A stretch of DNA of 64,000 nucleotides. Source: Alloalcanivorax xenomutans (GTDB lineage Bacteria > Pseudomonadota > Gammaproteobacteria > Pseudomonadales > Alcanivoracaceae). Position numbers and translations under genes: made by a program. Shown here piece by piece: positions 33,284 through 41,443 of this stretch. Each line of letters begins with the position of its first letter. Within the stretch, counting starts at the first letter, position 1. Where the stretch lies: the NCBI RefSeq assembly GCF_900217905.1, contig NZ_OBMO01000016.1, positions 57,676 to 121,675 of the forward strand, in the 5' to 3' direction. Below the pieces are notes generated by a model. That model saw only the letters and a list, made by a program, of their open reading frames with translations, had not been told where the DNA came from and made no database searches.

Positions 33284-34237
33284 ATGAGCACACGGTTGCG
33301 CGTTCATTCTCCGGCGGTGGTGTACTTCGACGCGGTACGCCGCGCCGGCTCCATACGGGAAGCGGCACGGCGCTTGTTCGTGGCGTCCTCCGCGGTCAAC
33401 CGGCAGATCCTGAAACTCGAGGACGAAGTTGGCACGCCACTGTTCGAACGCCTGCCTGGTGGACTCAGGCTGACCACCGCCGGTGAGATCTTCGCCCGCC
33501 ATGCCCTGGTGGTATTGCAGGACGCGGAACGGGCACGCTCGGAGCTGGACGCGCTCAAAGGGCTGCGCACCGGTCACGTGGAAATCGCCACCGTGGAAGG
33601 GGTCACCTCGGACTTCATGCCCACCATCATTGAACGCGCCCGGGAGCACTTCCCGAAGGTGACCCTGGGCGTGGTCACCCTCGGTTCCCGCGACATTCCC
33701 GAAGCCGTAACCAGCGGCGCCGCCGACCTGGGCATGGCCTTCGCCCTGCAACGCAGCACCGGCCTGCGACAGATCATGGTAGGCCGGTTCCGGCTCGGAG
33801 CCCTGGTGCCGGCTGAGCATCCTCTGGCAAAACGCCACGAAGTCAGCTTCGCCACCTGTGCTGAGTACCCTTTGATCCTGGCGAAGACCGACCTGTCGGT
33901 GTACCACCTGCTCAAACCCGCCATCGAGCGCGCCGGCATCGATGACAAAGGCGTGGTGCAATCCAATTCGGTGGAGCTGGGCAAGGAGCTGGCGCGGCGC
34001 GGTGTCGGTGTCACCTTCCAGACCCGCATCGGGTTGGAGGCGGAATTGGCATCGGGCGCACTCCGACATATTCCTCTCAATGACAATGGTCCGGTTTTCA
34101 GCGACCTCGGCATTTACGCCCGTACCGGCCGCTCCCTGCCGGTGGCGGCCGATGCCGTCGCAAGATTGCTGGCCGACGAACTGGCGGAGCGGGAACGCCG
34201 TGAGGCCAACGACATCGGTGAACCATTGACCGATTGA
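33284..34237 (+). CDS. LysR-family transcriptional regulator
   Basis: A 317-residue regulator. The N-terminal helix-turn-helix is visible (YFDAVRRAGSIREAARRLFV, SSAVNRQILKLEDEVGTPLF), followed by the periplasmic-binding-like effector domain (VEIATVEGVTSDFMP, GAADLGMAFAL). It is 114 bp upstream of, and co-directional with, the 2OG oxygenase/ABC transporter/deaminase set, its probable target. Start ATG follows GAGAGGCTCCCG. Effector unknown. Confidence 0.9.
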   Translation: MSTRLRVHSPAVVYFDAVRRAGSIREAARRLFVASSAVNRQILKLEDEVGTPLFERLPGGLRLTTAGEIFARHALVVLQDAERARSELDALKGLRTGHVEIATVEGVTSDFMPTIIERAREHFPKVTLGVVTLGSRDIPEAVTSGAADLGMAFALQRSTGLRQIMVGRFRLGALVPAEHPLAKRHEVSFATCAEYPLILAKTDLSVYHLLKPAIERAGIDDKGVVQSNSVELGKELARRGVGVTFQTRIGLEAELASGALRHIPLNDNGPVFSDLGIYARTGRSLPVAADAVARLLADELAERERREANDIGEPLTD

Positions 34238-34351
34238 TTCCCGGCGCCGCTGCCGGATCGGCATCGGCACGGTCGATATTCTCTTCTTTGGCACCGCCGG
34301 GGCGCCGCGCAAACTGGCAGGCAAGGATCGTCCGCCAACGAGAGAAGTTCC

Positions 34352-35329
34352 ATGACGAGCACCCTGCAAGCGCAAAAGGTTAATCAGCAGTCACTGCCGA
34401 TCATCGATATCGGGGCCTTGATCGACGGTGACCAGAAACAACGCCGAACGGTGGCCGAACAACTCAGCGCCGCCTGCCTCGACAAGGGCTTCTTCTACAT
34501 TCGCAACCACGGTATCGAAGCACGCTTGCAGGCGCGGGTGTTCGCTGCCGCCAAGGCGTTCTTCGAACAGCCACTGGCGACCAAAAAACAGGTCGACAAA
34601 GCGCTTTCGCCCGCCAACCGGGGTTATGAACCGCTGCGCGGCCAGACTCTGGAAGCGGACGCGCCACCGGATCTGAAGGAAGGCTACTATATTGGCCGCG
34701 ACTTGCCGGACGACCATCCGGCGGTACGCGCCGGCAAGTTCAATCACGGCGCCAACCAATGGCCACGGCAAGCCGGCTTCCGTGAGACCATGGAAACCTA
34801 CTTCGAAGCCATGAACGAACTCAGCGCGCGGATCATGCAAGGGTTGGCGCTATCACTCTCCTTGCCGGAAGACTACTTCGCTGATTTTTGCCATGAGCCG
34901 ATGGCGGTCCTGCGTCTGTTGCACTATCCGCCGCAACCGGGCAATCCCGAGCCCGGCGAAAAAGGCTGTGGCGCCCATACCGATTTTGGTGGCATCACCT
35001 TGCTGCTACAGGACGACAATCCCGGTCTGCAGGTTTGGGATCAAGCCAGCCAGGGCTGGATTCATGCCGATCCCGTTCCCGGCACCTATGTGGTGAACCT
35101 GGGTGACATGATCGCCCGCTGGACCAATGACCGCTATCGCTCGACCCTGCATCGCGTGGTCAACCTGTCCGGCCGTGAGCGTTTCTCCGTGCCGTTCTTC
35201 CATTCCGGAAATCCGGACCATCAGGTGCGGTGCCTGCCCAGCTGTCTTGCCCCAGGCGCTTCTCCGAAGTATCCGCCGGTCACCGTCGAACAGCACATGA
35301 TCGACATGTATCAACGCACCTATAAGTAG
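34352..35329 (+). CDS. 2-oxoglutarate/Fe(II)-dependent oxygenase, isopenicillin N synthase family
   Basis: A 325-residue paralogue of the oxygenase at 795-1757, sharing LPIIDIGALI, GFFYIRNHGI and the DLPxDHP segment. Iron ligands are His209, Asp211 (AHTDFGGITLL) and His267 (TLHRVV); RFSVPFF binds 2-oxoglutarate. Substrate unknown. It follows a LysR gene and heads a co-directional set with an alpha/beta hydrolase, an ABC importer and a deaminase, so it may oxidise the compound imported by that transporter. Confidence 0.9.
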   Translation: MTSTLQAQKVNQQSLPIIDIGALIDGDQKQRRTVAEQLSAACLDKGFFYIRNHGIEARLQARVFAAAKAFFEQPLATKKQVDKALSPANRGYEPLRGQTLEADAPPDLKEGYYIGRDLPDDHPAVRAGKFNHGANQWPRQAGFRETMETYFEAMNELSARIMQGLALSLSLPEDYFADFCHEPMAVLRLLHYPPQPGNPEPGEKGCGAHTDFGGITLLLQDDNPGLQVWDQASQGWIHADPVPGTYVVNLGDMIARWTNDRYRSTLHRVVNLSGRERFSVPFFHSGNPDHQVRCLPSCLAPGASPKYPPVTVEQHMIDMYQRTYK

Positions 35330-35342
35330 CTCCAGTAACTCG

Positions 35343-36122
35343 ATGAACGATGTCATTCTGATTCACGGCGCCTGGGCCGGTGCCTGGGTCTGGGACGCCC
35401 TGGTACCCCTGTTGCGTCAGCGGGGATTCCATCCCCACGCGCTGAATATGCCCGGCAATGGCCACGGTACCGGCACCGCGGAGCAGGTCGATTTCACGGA
35501 CTGCGTCGCCTGTGTGGAAACAGCCCTCGATCAGCTCGACGGCCCCGCCTTCCTGGTGGCGCACTCGGGCGGCGGCGTGATCGCCACCCAGGTGGCGGAA
35601 AACCGCCCGGACCATATCGCGGGCATCGCCTACGTGGCAGGAATGATGCTGCCCACGGGCACCGGCTTCGCCGACCTGACCCGGCATCTGGTCCAGAGAA
35701 ATCCCGCCGCCGCCGGCATCGGCCCGCATCTGACCTGGGACCAAAGGCGCCGTTACAGCAAGGTGCCGCCCGCCGCGGCCCGCGACATCTTTTTTCACGA
35801 CGTCGACGATGCTCCCGCCTGGGCCGCCGCGCGACAGCTCACACCACAACCGGAAGGTCCTCGCGCTGGTGTCGCGCATTGGACACCTGAGCGCTTCGGC
35901 GCATTACCACGCTTGTATGTGGAAGCGCTGCGTGACCGCTCGGTGATCCTGGAGGCACAGCGCTGGATGCAACAACAGGTGCCCGGCGCAGACGTCGCCA
36001 CACTCGATACAGGGCATGCCCCGCAACTGGCTTCCCCCCAAAAGCTTGGAGAGATACTGGCTGGTTTCTTTCATCGCGTTAACACACGGGACAAGGCATG
36101 CCCTTTGCATGGACCACTATAG
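35343..36122 (+). CDS. Alpha/beta-fold hydrolase (methylesterase/hydroxynitrile lyase-like)
   Basis: A 259-residue cytoplasmic hydrolase. VILIHGAWAGAWVWD carries the oxyanion HG motif, VAHSGGGVIATQVAE the nucleophile Ser, and LDTGHAPQLASP the catalytic His. The group includes plant-type methylesterases, hydroxynitrile lyases and bacterial amide/ester hydrolases. It starts 13 bp after the oxygenase with a weak ribosome binding site, consistent with a shared transcript. Substrate unknown. Confidence 0.87.
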   Translation: MNDVILIHGAWAGAWVWDALVPLLRQRGFHPHALNMPGNGHGTGTAEQVDFTDCVACVETALDQLDGPAFLVAHSGGGVIATQVAENRPDHIAGIAYVAGMMLPTGTGFADLTRHLVQRNPAAAGIGPHLTWDQRRRYSKVPPAAARDIFFHDVDDAPAWAAARQLTPQPEGPRAGVAHWTPERFGALPRLYVEALRDRSVILEAQRWMQQQVPGADVATLDTGHAPQLASPQKLGEILAGFFHRVNTRDKACPLHGPL

Positions 36123-36174
36123 ATAGACGAGGGTGTATCGCCGCACGCGACCCCGGACTCGAAAGGAGTTTCCC

Positions 36175-37164
36175 ATGATCTACCGTTTCAGACGTTACCT
36201 TTTGACCGCCGTCTTGGTGAGCATGACGGCGGGCGTTCAGGCGGCGGATAAAATCCGCTGGCTCAACGACTGGTTGCCCGCCGGCGACAAGGCCATCATT
36301 TACCTCGCCGTGGAAAAAGGCTTGTTCGCCGCCGAGGATATCGAAGTGGAAATCATGTCAGGGCGTGGTTCCAGCGATGTGGTCACCAAACTGGCCACTG
36401 GCGCCGCCGACATGGGAACCGGCGGCCTGTCCGCGCTACTGCAAGCGAAGGCAGGGGCCACCGTGCCAGTAACCGCCGTGCTTTCCGTTTATACCAAACA
36501 GCCGGATGCGGTTTTCGTCAGTGCCGATTCCGGCATCGAAACCCTGGACGATTTGAAAGGAAAGAATCTCGCTACCGCCACCTTCTCCGCCTCCAATGTC
36601 ACCTGGCCCTTGGTCCTGGAAGCCAACGGCATGTCGCCGGACGATGTGCGTGTCACCAAAGTGGACCCCGGGGCCATGGGCCCGATGATGAGTACCGGCC
36701 GGGTGGACGGCACCATCAACTGGATTACCAAGCTGCCGGCCTTCAACGCCTTAATGAAGCAAGCCGGCAAGGAGATCCGGGTTTTACCCTGGTCCGACTA
36801 TGGCTTTGATGGCTATGGCCTCTCGGTGTTTGCATCCGACCGTCTGATCAAGGAAAAGCCGGAGCTGGTCAGAAAGGTACTCACCATTTATCGCCAGGCG
36901 CAAAAAATGGCTATTGAAGATCCCCAACAAGCGGGAGCAGCGCTGAAGGCGAAGGTGGCGGAAGTGGACGCGGAGGTGGCCGCCGAGGAGTTTTCCGCCT
37001 CCATTCCTTTGATGAAAAACGAAATCAGCGAGCGCGATGGCGCTGGCACTTTCAATCCCTCTCTCCTTGCGACCACCTGGAAGTGGGTCGCCAAAGCCCA
37101 GGGGCTACCGGAGGATACGCTGAATCCGGAAGACGCCGTCAGTGGTGACTTCATCAGCAAGTAG
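36175..37164 (+). CDS. ABC transporter substrate-binding protein (SsuA/NMT1-like)
   Basis: A 329-residue secreted protein with signal peptide ending VQA-AD, then IRWLNDWLPAGDKAIIYLAV and GRGSSDVVTKLATGAADMG, typical of the SsuA/TauA/NMT1-like periplasmic family for sulfonates and N-heterocycles. ATG at 36175 follows AAAGGAG. It is more distant from the three NMT1-like copies in this window and has its own ATPase and permease downstream, after a strong terminator-like hairpin that probably lets it be expressed at a higher level than they are. Confidence 0.87.
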   Translation: MIYRFRRYLLTAVLVSMTAGVQAADKIRWLNDWLPAGDKAIIYLAVEKGLFAAEDIEVEIMSGRGSSDVVTKLATGAADMGTGGLSALLQAKAGATVPVTAVLSVYTKQPDAVFVSADSGIETLDDLKGKNLATATFSASNVTWPLVLEANGMSPDDVRVTKVDPGAMGPMMSTGRVDGTINWITKLPAFNALMKQAGKEIRVLPWSDYGFDGYGLSVFASDRLIKEKPELVRKVLTIYRQAQKMAIEDPQQAGAALKAKVAEVDAEVAAEEFSASIPLMKNEISERDGAGTFNPSLLATTWKWVAKAQGLPEDTLNPEDAVSGDFISK

Positions 37165-37198
37165 GCAAGCACAACATCAAGAAAACGTTTTCATTGCA

Positions 37199-37232
37199 CG
37201 CGGGTCCGGGCTTTCCGGCCCGCGTTTTTTTT
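37199..37232 (+). terminator. Terminator-like hairpin between binding protein and ATPase genes
   Basis: CGCGGG (37199-37204) pairs with CCCGCG (37219-37224), extended by an internal CCGG-CCGG element, and is followed by eight T. As the ABC genes continue on the same strand, it likely causes partial termination. Confidence 0.85.
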
Positions 37233-37365
37233 CGCAGCTTAGGATGATGCCGGTCTGGCAACGGCCCGTGCGGAAATCTCTGCTTTTGGCGCGCATGTTG
37301 CAACGCTCACACTATGACGGCCACTCCGGGTGGCTTTATGGACTCAAACCCGATTCGAGGTTTTC

Positions 37366-38169
37366 ATGGCGCCCCACGACGATAACGACGGCCCGCGACC
37401 AAGCATTCGCTTCAACAATGTGGGCCAGGTGTTCACTTCCTCCGATGGCGGTGTCATCAACGCGCTGGACGGCGTCAGCTTCGACATTCACAAGCACGAG
37501 TTCATTGCCGTTATCGGTCCTTCCGGCTGCGGCAAATCCACGCTGCTTCGGGTGATCGCCGGCCTGGTACGGCCCACCTCCGGGCGGGCGGAAATCTATG
37601 GGCTGCCGGTGACCGAGCCCCGCGAGGAAATCGGCATCGTATTCCAACAGCCCACGCTGCTGCCCTGGCTCAATGTGGAGGACAACATCACCTTTCCGAT
37701 GAAGCACAAGTACGGCCGCGTCACCCTTGAGGAAAAACAGCGGGCGCAGGAACTGTTGGGCACCGTGGGGCTGCGGGACTTCGCCCATAAACGCCCCTCC
37801 GAATTATCCGGCGGCATGCAACAGCGGGTGGGCATCGCCCGTGCCCTGCTGCACGACCCGGATATTCTGTTGATGGACGAACCGTTTTCCGCCCTCGACG
37901 CCCTGACCCGTGACGAGATGAGCTTCGAGCTGCTACGCATCTGGACCGAGCGCCCCAAAACAGTGCTGTTCATCACCCACTCCATTCCCGAAGCCCTGCT
38001 GCTGGCGGACCGCATCCTGGTAATGTCCGCCCGCCCCGGACGCATTCGCGAGATCATCGACGTGGGCCTGCCACGCCCGCGCACCCTGAAAACCTTGTCG
38101 GAGCCCCGCTTCCATGAAATCGCCAACCATATCCGCGGCCAGGTCTTCAGCCATGCGGTCCTCGCCTGA
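37366..38169 (+). CDS. ABC transporter ATP-binding protein
   Basis: A 267-residue importer ATPase with Walker [11 protein letters not shown]-loop [12 protein letters not shown], signature [14 protein letters not shown], Walker B ILLMDEP and [13 protein letters not shown]. Belongs to the nitrate/sulfonate/taurine class. ATG at 37366 follows GAGGTTTTC. Its end overlaps the permease start by 17 bp. Partner of the permease at 38153 and binding protein at 36175. Confidence 0.93.
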   Translation: MAPHDDNDGPRPSIRFNNVGQVFTSSDGGVINALDGVSFDIHKHEFIAVIGPSGCGKSTLLRVIAGLVRPTSGRAEIYGLPVTEPREEIGIVFQQPTLLPWLNVEDNITFPMKHKYGRVTLEEKQRAQELLGTVGLRDFAHKRPSELSGGMQQRVGIARALLHDPDILLMDEPFSALDALTRDEMSFELLRIWTERPKTVLFITHSIPEALLLADRILVMSARPGRIREIIDVGLPRPRTLKTLSEPRFHEIANHIRGQVFSHAVLA

Positions 38170-38944
38170 ATCCGCCGGGGGCGCGCTTCTGCGACTGCTG
38201 GACCGGGGAGCACCGGTCCTTGCCGCCCTGCTGTTGCTGCTGATCTGGGAGCTTGGCTGCCGTCTGCTGGACGTGCCGGTGTATCTGCTTCCCCCTCCCA
38301 GCGCCATCGTTGAAGGCGCACTGGCGGTGAGCCCCAGCAGTTGGGGTGGCCATATCTGGGCAACGCTCCGGGTCAGCCTGCTGGGCTATGCGCTGGCGGT
38401 GATGATCGGCATTCCGTTGGCGGTGGCTCTGGCCAACAGCCGGCTGCTGTCCCGAACACTCTACCCGATGCTGGTGGTGGTGCAGTCCACCCCCATCGTC
38501 GCCGTGGCGCCGATTATCGTGGTGGTGCTGGGCGCCGGAGACGCGCCGCGCATCGTCATTACATTCCTGATCACCTTTTTCCCCATCGTCGTTTCCACCG
38601 TCACCGGACTGATGTCGACACCTCCTGAACTGCTGGAGCTCTCCCGTTCCCTCGGGGCCAGCCGCTGGCGCGAGATTCGCAACATTCAACTGCCTTTCGC
38701 GGTGCCCCATATTTTCTCCGCGCTGCGCATTTCCATCACGCTGGCCATTATCGGCGCGGTGGTGGCGGAATTTGTCGCCGCCGAGAATGGACTGGGATTT
38801 TTCATCGCCTTCTCCACCTCGTTTTTCAAAGTGCCCCAGGCGTTTGCCGCACTGGCCATTCTGGTCACCATCAGTCTGATCCTGTTCCGGCTGGTGGCAA
38901 TGATCCAGAAATGGTGGTTTCCCTGGAGCCTGCCGAAATCCTGA
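38153..38944 (+). CDS. ABC transporter permease
   Basis: A 263-residue inner-membrane permease with about six segments. PVYLLPPPSAI near the start and the coupling loop SRSLGASRWREIRNIQLPFA are typical of the SsuC/ThiX class. ATG at 38153 lies inside the ATPase gene and follows AGGTCTTCAGCC; the longer ORF start would overlap further and is rejected. Completes the second ABC importer of the window. Confidence 0.92.
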   Translation: MRSSPESAGGALLRLLDRGAPVLAALLLLLIWELGCRLLDVPVYLLPPPSAIVEGALAVSPSSWGGHIWATLRVSLLGYALAVMIGIPLAVALANSRLLSRTLYPMLVVVQSTPIVAVAPIIVVVLGAGDAPRIVITFLITFFPIVVSTVTGLMSTPPELLELSRSLGASRWREIRNIQLPFAVPHIFSALRISITLAIIGAVVAEFVAAENGLGFFIAFSTSFFKVPQAFAALAILVTISLILFRLVAMIQKWWFPWSLPKS

Positions 38945-38996
38945 GCGCGCTTTATCGCTCTGCCGTCGCAGCTATTAAGAGATGAATGGGAGAACC

Positions 38997-39503
38997 ATGA
39001 ACACCAATGAAATATCACGGGGACTGGATCACGAGCACTATATACAGCAAAGCTTCCTGGTCGCCGAACGGGCACTGAACGATGGCTGCCATCCATTCGG
39101 TGCGCTACTTGTGGATGCCGATGGCGAAATTCTGCTGGAACAGGAGAACGCCTTCCTGCCTCATCATGATATGACCGGACATGCGGAACGGGTGATCCTC
39201 ACGCGTGCTTCTCAATCTTACTCACCGGATTTTCTTGCCCGGTGCACGCTCTATACCTCCGCCGAACCCTGCGCCATGTGCGCCGGGGCGGCCTACTGGG
39301 CGGGCGTCGGACGCGTGGTCTACGGTCTTTCCGAGAAACGACTCAAAGCGATTACCGGCAACCACCCCGAGAATCCGACCCTGGACCTGCCCTGCCGGAC
39401 GGTTTTCGCCGCCGGGCAGCGCTCCGTTCAGGTGATCGGACCACTACTGGAAGAGGAAGCCGCCGCTCTTCACCTGCGCTTTTGGAAAGAAAAGAAAGAC
39501 TGA
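38997..39503 (+). CDS. Zinc-dependent nucleoside/nucleobase deaminase (CMP/dCMP-type fold)
   Basis: A 168-residue cytidine-deaminase-fold enzyme. Zinc ligands and the catalytic Glu are in GHAERVIL (His-Ala-Glu) and SAEPCAMCAGAAYW (Pro-Cys-x2-Cys). The closest types are guanine deaminase of the Bacillus kind, cytosine deaminase and related base deaminases. ATG at 38997 follows GGGAGAACC. As the last gene after an ABC importer it probably deaminates the imported compound or a breakdown product. Which base is acted on cannot be told. Confidence 0.85.
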   Translation: MNTNEISRGLDHEHYIQQSFLVAERALNDGCHPFGALLVDADGEILLEQENAFLPHHDMTGHAERVILTRASQSYSPDFLARCTLYTSAEPCAMCAGAAYWAGVGRVVYGLSEKRLKAITGNHPENPTLDLPCRTVFAAGQRSVQVIGPLLEEEAAALHLRFWKEKKD

Positions 39504-39606
39504 CCAGTATGTAGCTCCGCGTCATTATATCGTCACTTGATTGATCCACAGTGCTCTTCTTTTTCACGGCGCCAGACCTGGTGCCCTGATCTGGAGAGTA
39601 CTTTTA

Positions 39607-41235
39607 ATGTCATTTCTTTTTTCCCGCGACTCTCGCGTTTCTTTATTGTCGGCCATCACACTCGCCACTTTCCTGAGCGCCTGCGGCGGCTCCGGGGACA
39701 GTTCCTCACCCTCTCCGGAACCCACCCCGGAGCCAACTCCAGAACCGCAACCCAGCGGGACCTGGAGCGCCGGCGATCTGCATGTGCATACCTATCAATC
39801 CGACGATGCCCAGGTGTCCCTGGAAAGCGTGCTGGACGATGCTTTCACCCGCTACGACCTGGACTGGCTCACCATTTCCAATCATCTGCGCACGTCCTAT
39901 CGGGATCATGACGGCGCCGAGCTGGGAGAATCCATACCCTTTTATCAGGCGCTCATCGACTACGAAGTGCCTTATCTGAAGCAGGCCCTGGACCAGGACC
40001 GCTATCCCGGCGCCTTGATGTATTCCTCTTTCGAGTGGGACATGCCGACCCATGATCACGTCAATGTCGGCATCGGCATGGACGACCCGATGTCCGAGGC
40101 CAATCTGCAAGCGGTGGCGGAATTCGAGTATCTGTTCACCACCCGCGATGCCAGCCTTTTCGATCCCGCTTTGGTGGAAAGCCTGGGCGATCAGCCGCGC
40201 GCCAACACTACCCACGAGGACGCCCTCACCGCGTTACGCTGGCTGCGTGACAATCATCCCGACAGCTATATGCTGTTGAATCACCCTTCCCGCTACATGG
40301 GCAAATACACCATCGCCCAGATCCGTCAGATGCACGACCTGGCCCCCGATCAGTTCTTCGCCATCGAAGGCATGGTCGGTAATCAGATGGAGCCGGATCG
40401 GGGCGGCTACGCCGAGGCCTATACCGAGGAAAACCTCGGTTCGCGCACCTATGGCGGTGTCGACTACCTGGTAGCGAAACTGGGAGGCACCTGGGACGCG
40501 CTGCTGGGTGAAGGCCGGCGGATCTGGAACGTGGCCAACTCCGACTACCATTTCACCACGGCGCAGGGCCGATACAGCAGCGGCTATGCCCCTGGCGAGT
40601 ACGCCAAAACCTATGTCTGGAAGGATGGCGAGGATGCTTCCGCCCTGCTGGACGGTCTGCGCGGCGGCCGTCTGTTCGGCGTTTTCGGTGATCTGATCGA
40701 CGCACTGGAGTTTCAGGCCGAGAGCACCGAAGGCAGCACGCCGATGGGCGGCACTCTGACGGCGGCCCTGGGCGAACAGGTGACGGTGACCATCCGCTTC
40801 CGTAGCCCGCAAACCAATCACTACGAGTATCCGCTGGAAAGCGGCCAGTCCGCCTATATGAAACCGACGGTGGATCATGTGGACCTGATCGTCGGCGATG
40901 TCCAGGCGCCCGCGCAACCCGATTCCGCCGATTACCAGTCCGCCAGCAACCCGAGCACCCGGGTTCTGGCCCGCTTCACCGCCAACGACTGGACCGTGGA
41001 CGAGGACGGTTACAATGTCATCACCCACACTCTCACCGTCACCGGCGATCAGTACCTGCGTCTGCGCGGCACCAATCTGGCGGTCAATGTGCCTGGTCAA
41101 ATGGAAGACGGCGAGCCGCTGCCGGACGCCAAAGTAGAGGTAGCCAATGACGCCGCCCGCTTTGATGCCATCAACGCCCGCAATTACAACGATCTGTGGT
41201 TCTACTCCAACCCTGTTTTCATCACCGTGGAGTGA
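39607..41235 (+). CDS. PHP-domain (CehA/McbA-like) metallohydrolase lipoprotein
   Basis: A 542-residue predicted lipoprotein: signal sequence with lipobox LSAC (Cys26) and a Pro/Glu/Thr linker (PEPTPEPTPEPQP). The PHP-type metal motif GDLHVHTYQSDD opens the domain, with further His/Asp in SNHLR, EWDMPTHDH, LNHPSRY and NVANSDYHFT. CehA/McbA-like members hydrolyse phosphate or carbamate esters. The last 150 residues look like a beta-rich accessory domain. ATG at 39607 follows GGAGAG. Likely anchored to the cell envelope. Function unknown; unrelated in appearance to the upstream deaminase. Confidence 0.8.
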   Translation: MSFLFSRDSRVSLLSAITLATFLSACGGSGDSSSPSPEPTPEPTPEPQPSGTWSAGDLHVHTYQSDDAQVSLESVLDDAFTRYDLDWLTISNHLRTSYRDHDGAELGESIPFYQALIDYEVPYLKQALDQDRYPGALMYSSFEWDMPTHDHVNVGIGMDDPMSEANLQAVAEFEYLFTTRDASLFDPALVESLGDQPRANTTHEDALTALRWLRDNHPDSYMLLNHPSRYMGKYTIAQIRQMHDLAPDQFFAIEGMVGNQMEPDRGGYAEAYTEENLGSRTYGGVDYLVAKLGGTWDALLGEGRRIWNVANSDYHFTTAQGRYSSGYAPGEYAKTYVWKDGEDASALLDGLRGGRLFGVFGDLIDALEFQAESTEGSTPMGGTLTAALGEQVTVTIRFRSPQTNHYEYPLESGQSAYMKPTVDHVDLIVGDVQAPAQPDSADYQSASNPSTRVLARFTANDWTVDEDGYNVITHTLTVTGDQYLRLRGTNLAVNVPGQMEDGEPLPDAKVEVANDAARFDAINARNYNDLWFYSNPVFITVE

Positions 41236-41247
41236 TCCATCCTGGCG

Positions 41248-41268
41248 AAAGCGGCCAGTGGCCGCTTT
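41248..41268 (+). terminator. Hairpin after PHP-lipoprotein gene
   Basis: AAAGCGGCC and GGCCGCTTT form a perfect 9-bp stem with a 3-base loop, 12 bp after the stop codon. No strong T run follows, so termination efficiency is uncertain. Confidence 0.55.
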
Positions 41269-41443
41269 CAGCCTTTGCCGTAATCATCCCTGTTAATAAC
41301 CAGCCATCAAAAAATAGGCTGGAGAACCAATTTCAATACCCGCCTCTCCTCATTTATAATTGCCTCACATTACCTCAAATAAGCTTGCACCGGCGCTCCG
41401 GTCTTACCGTGAGCCGCGCCGCGATGTCGCTCATGGAGTTTCA

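Noticed and set aside
39040..39055. CTATATACAGC as a regulatory box
   Set aside because: It lies inside the deaminase coding region and is not a match to the TGTATACA core.
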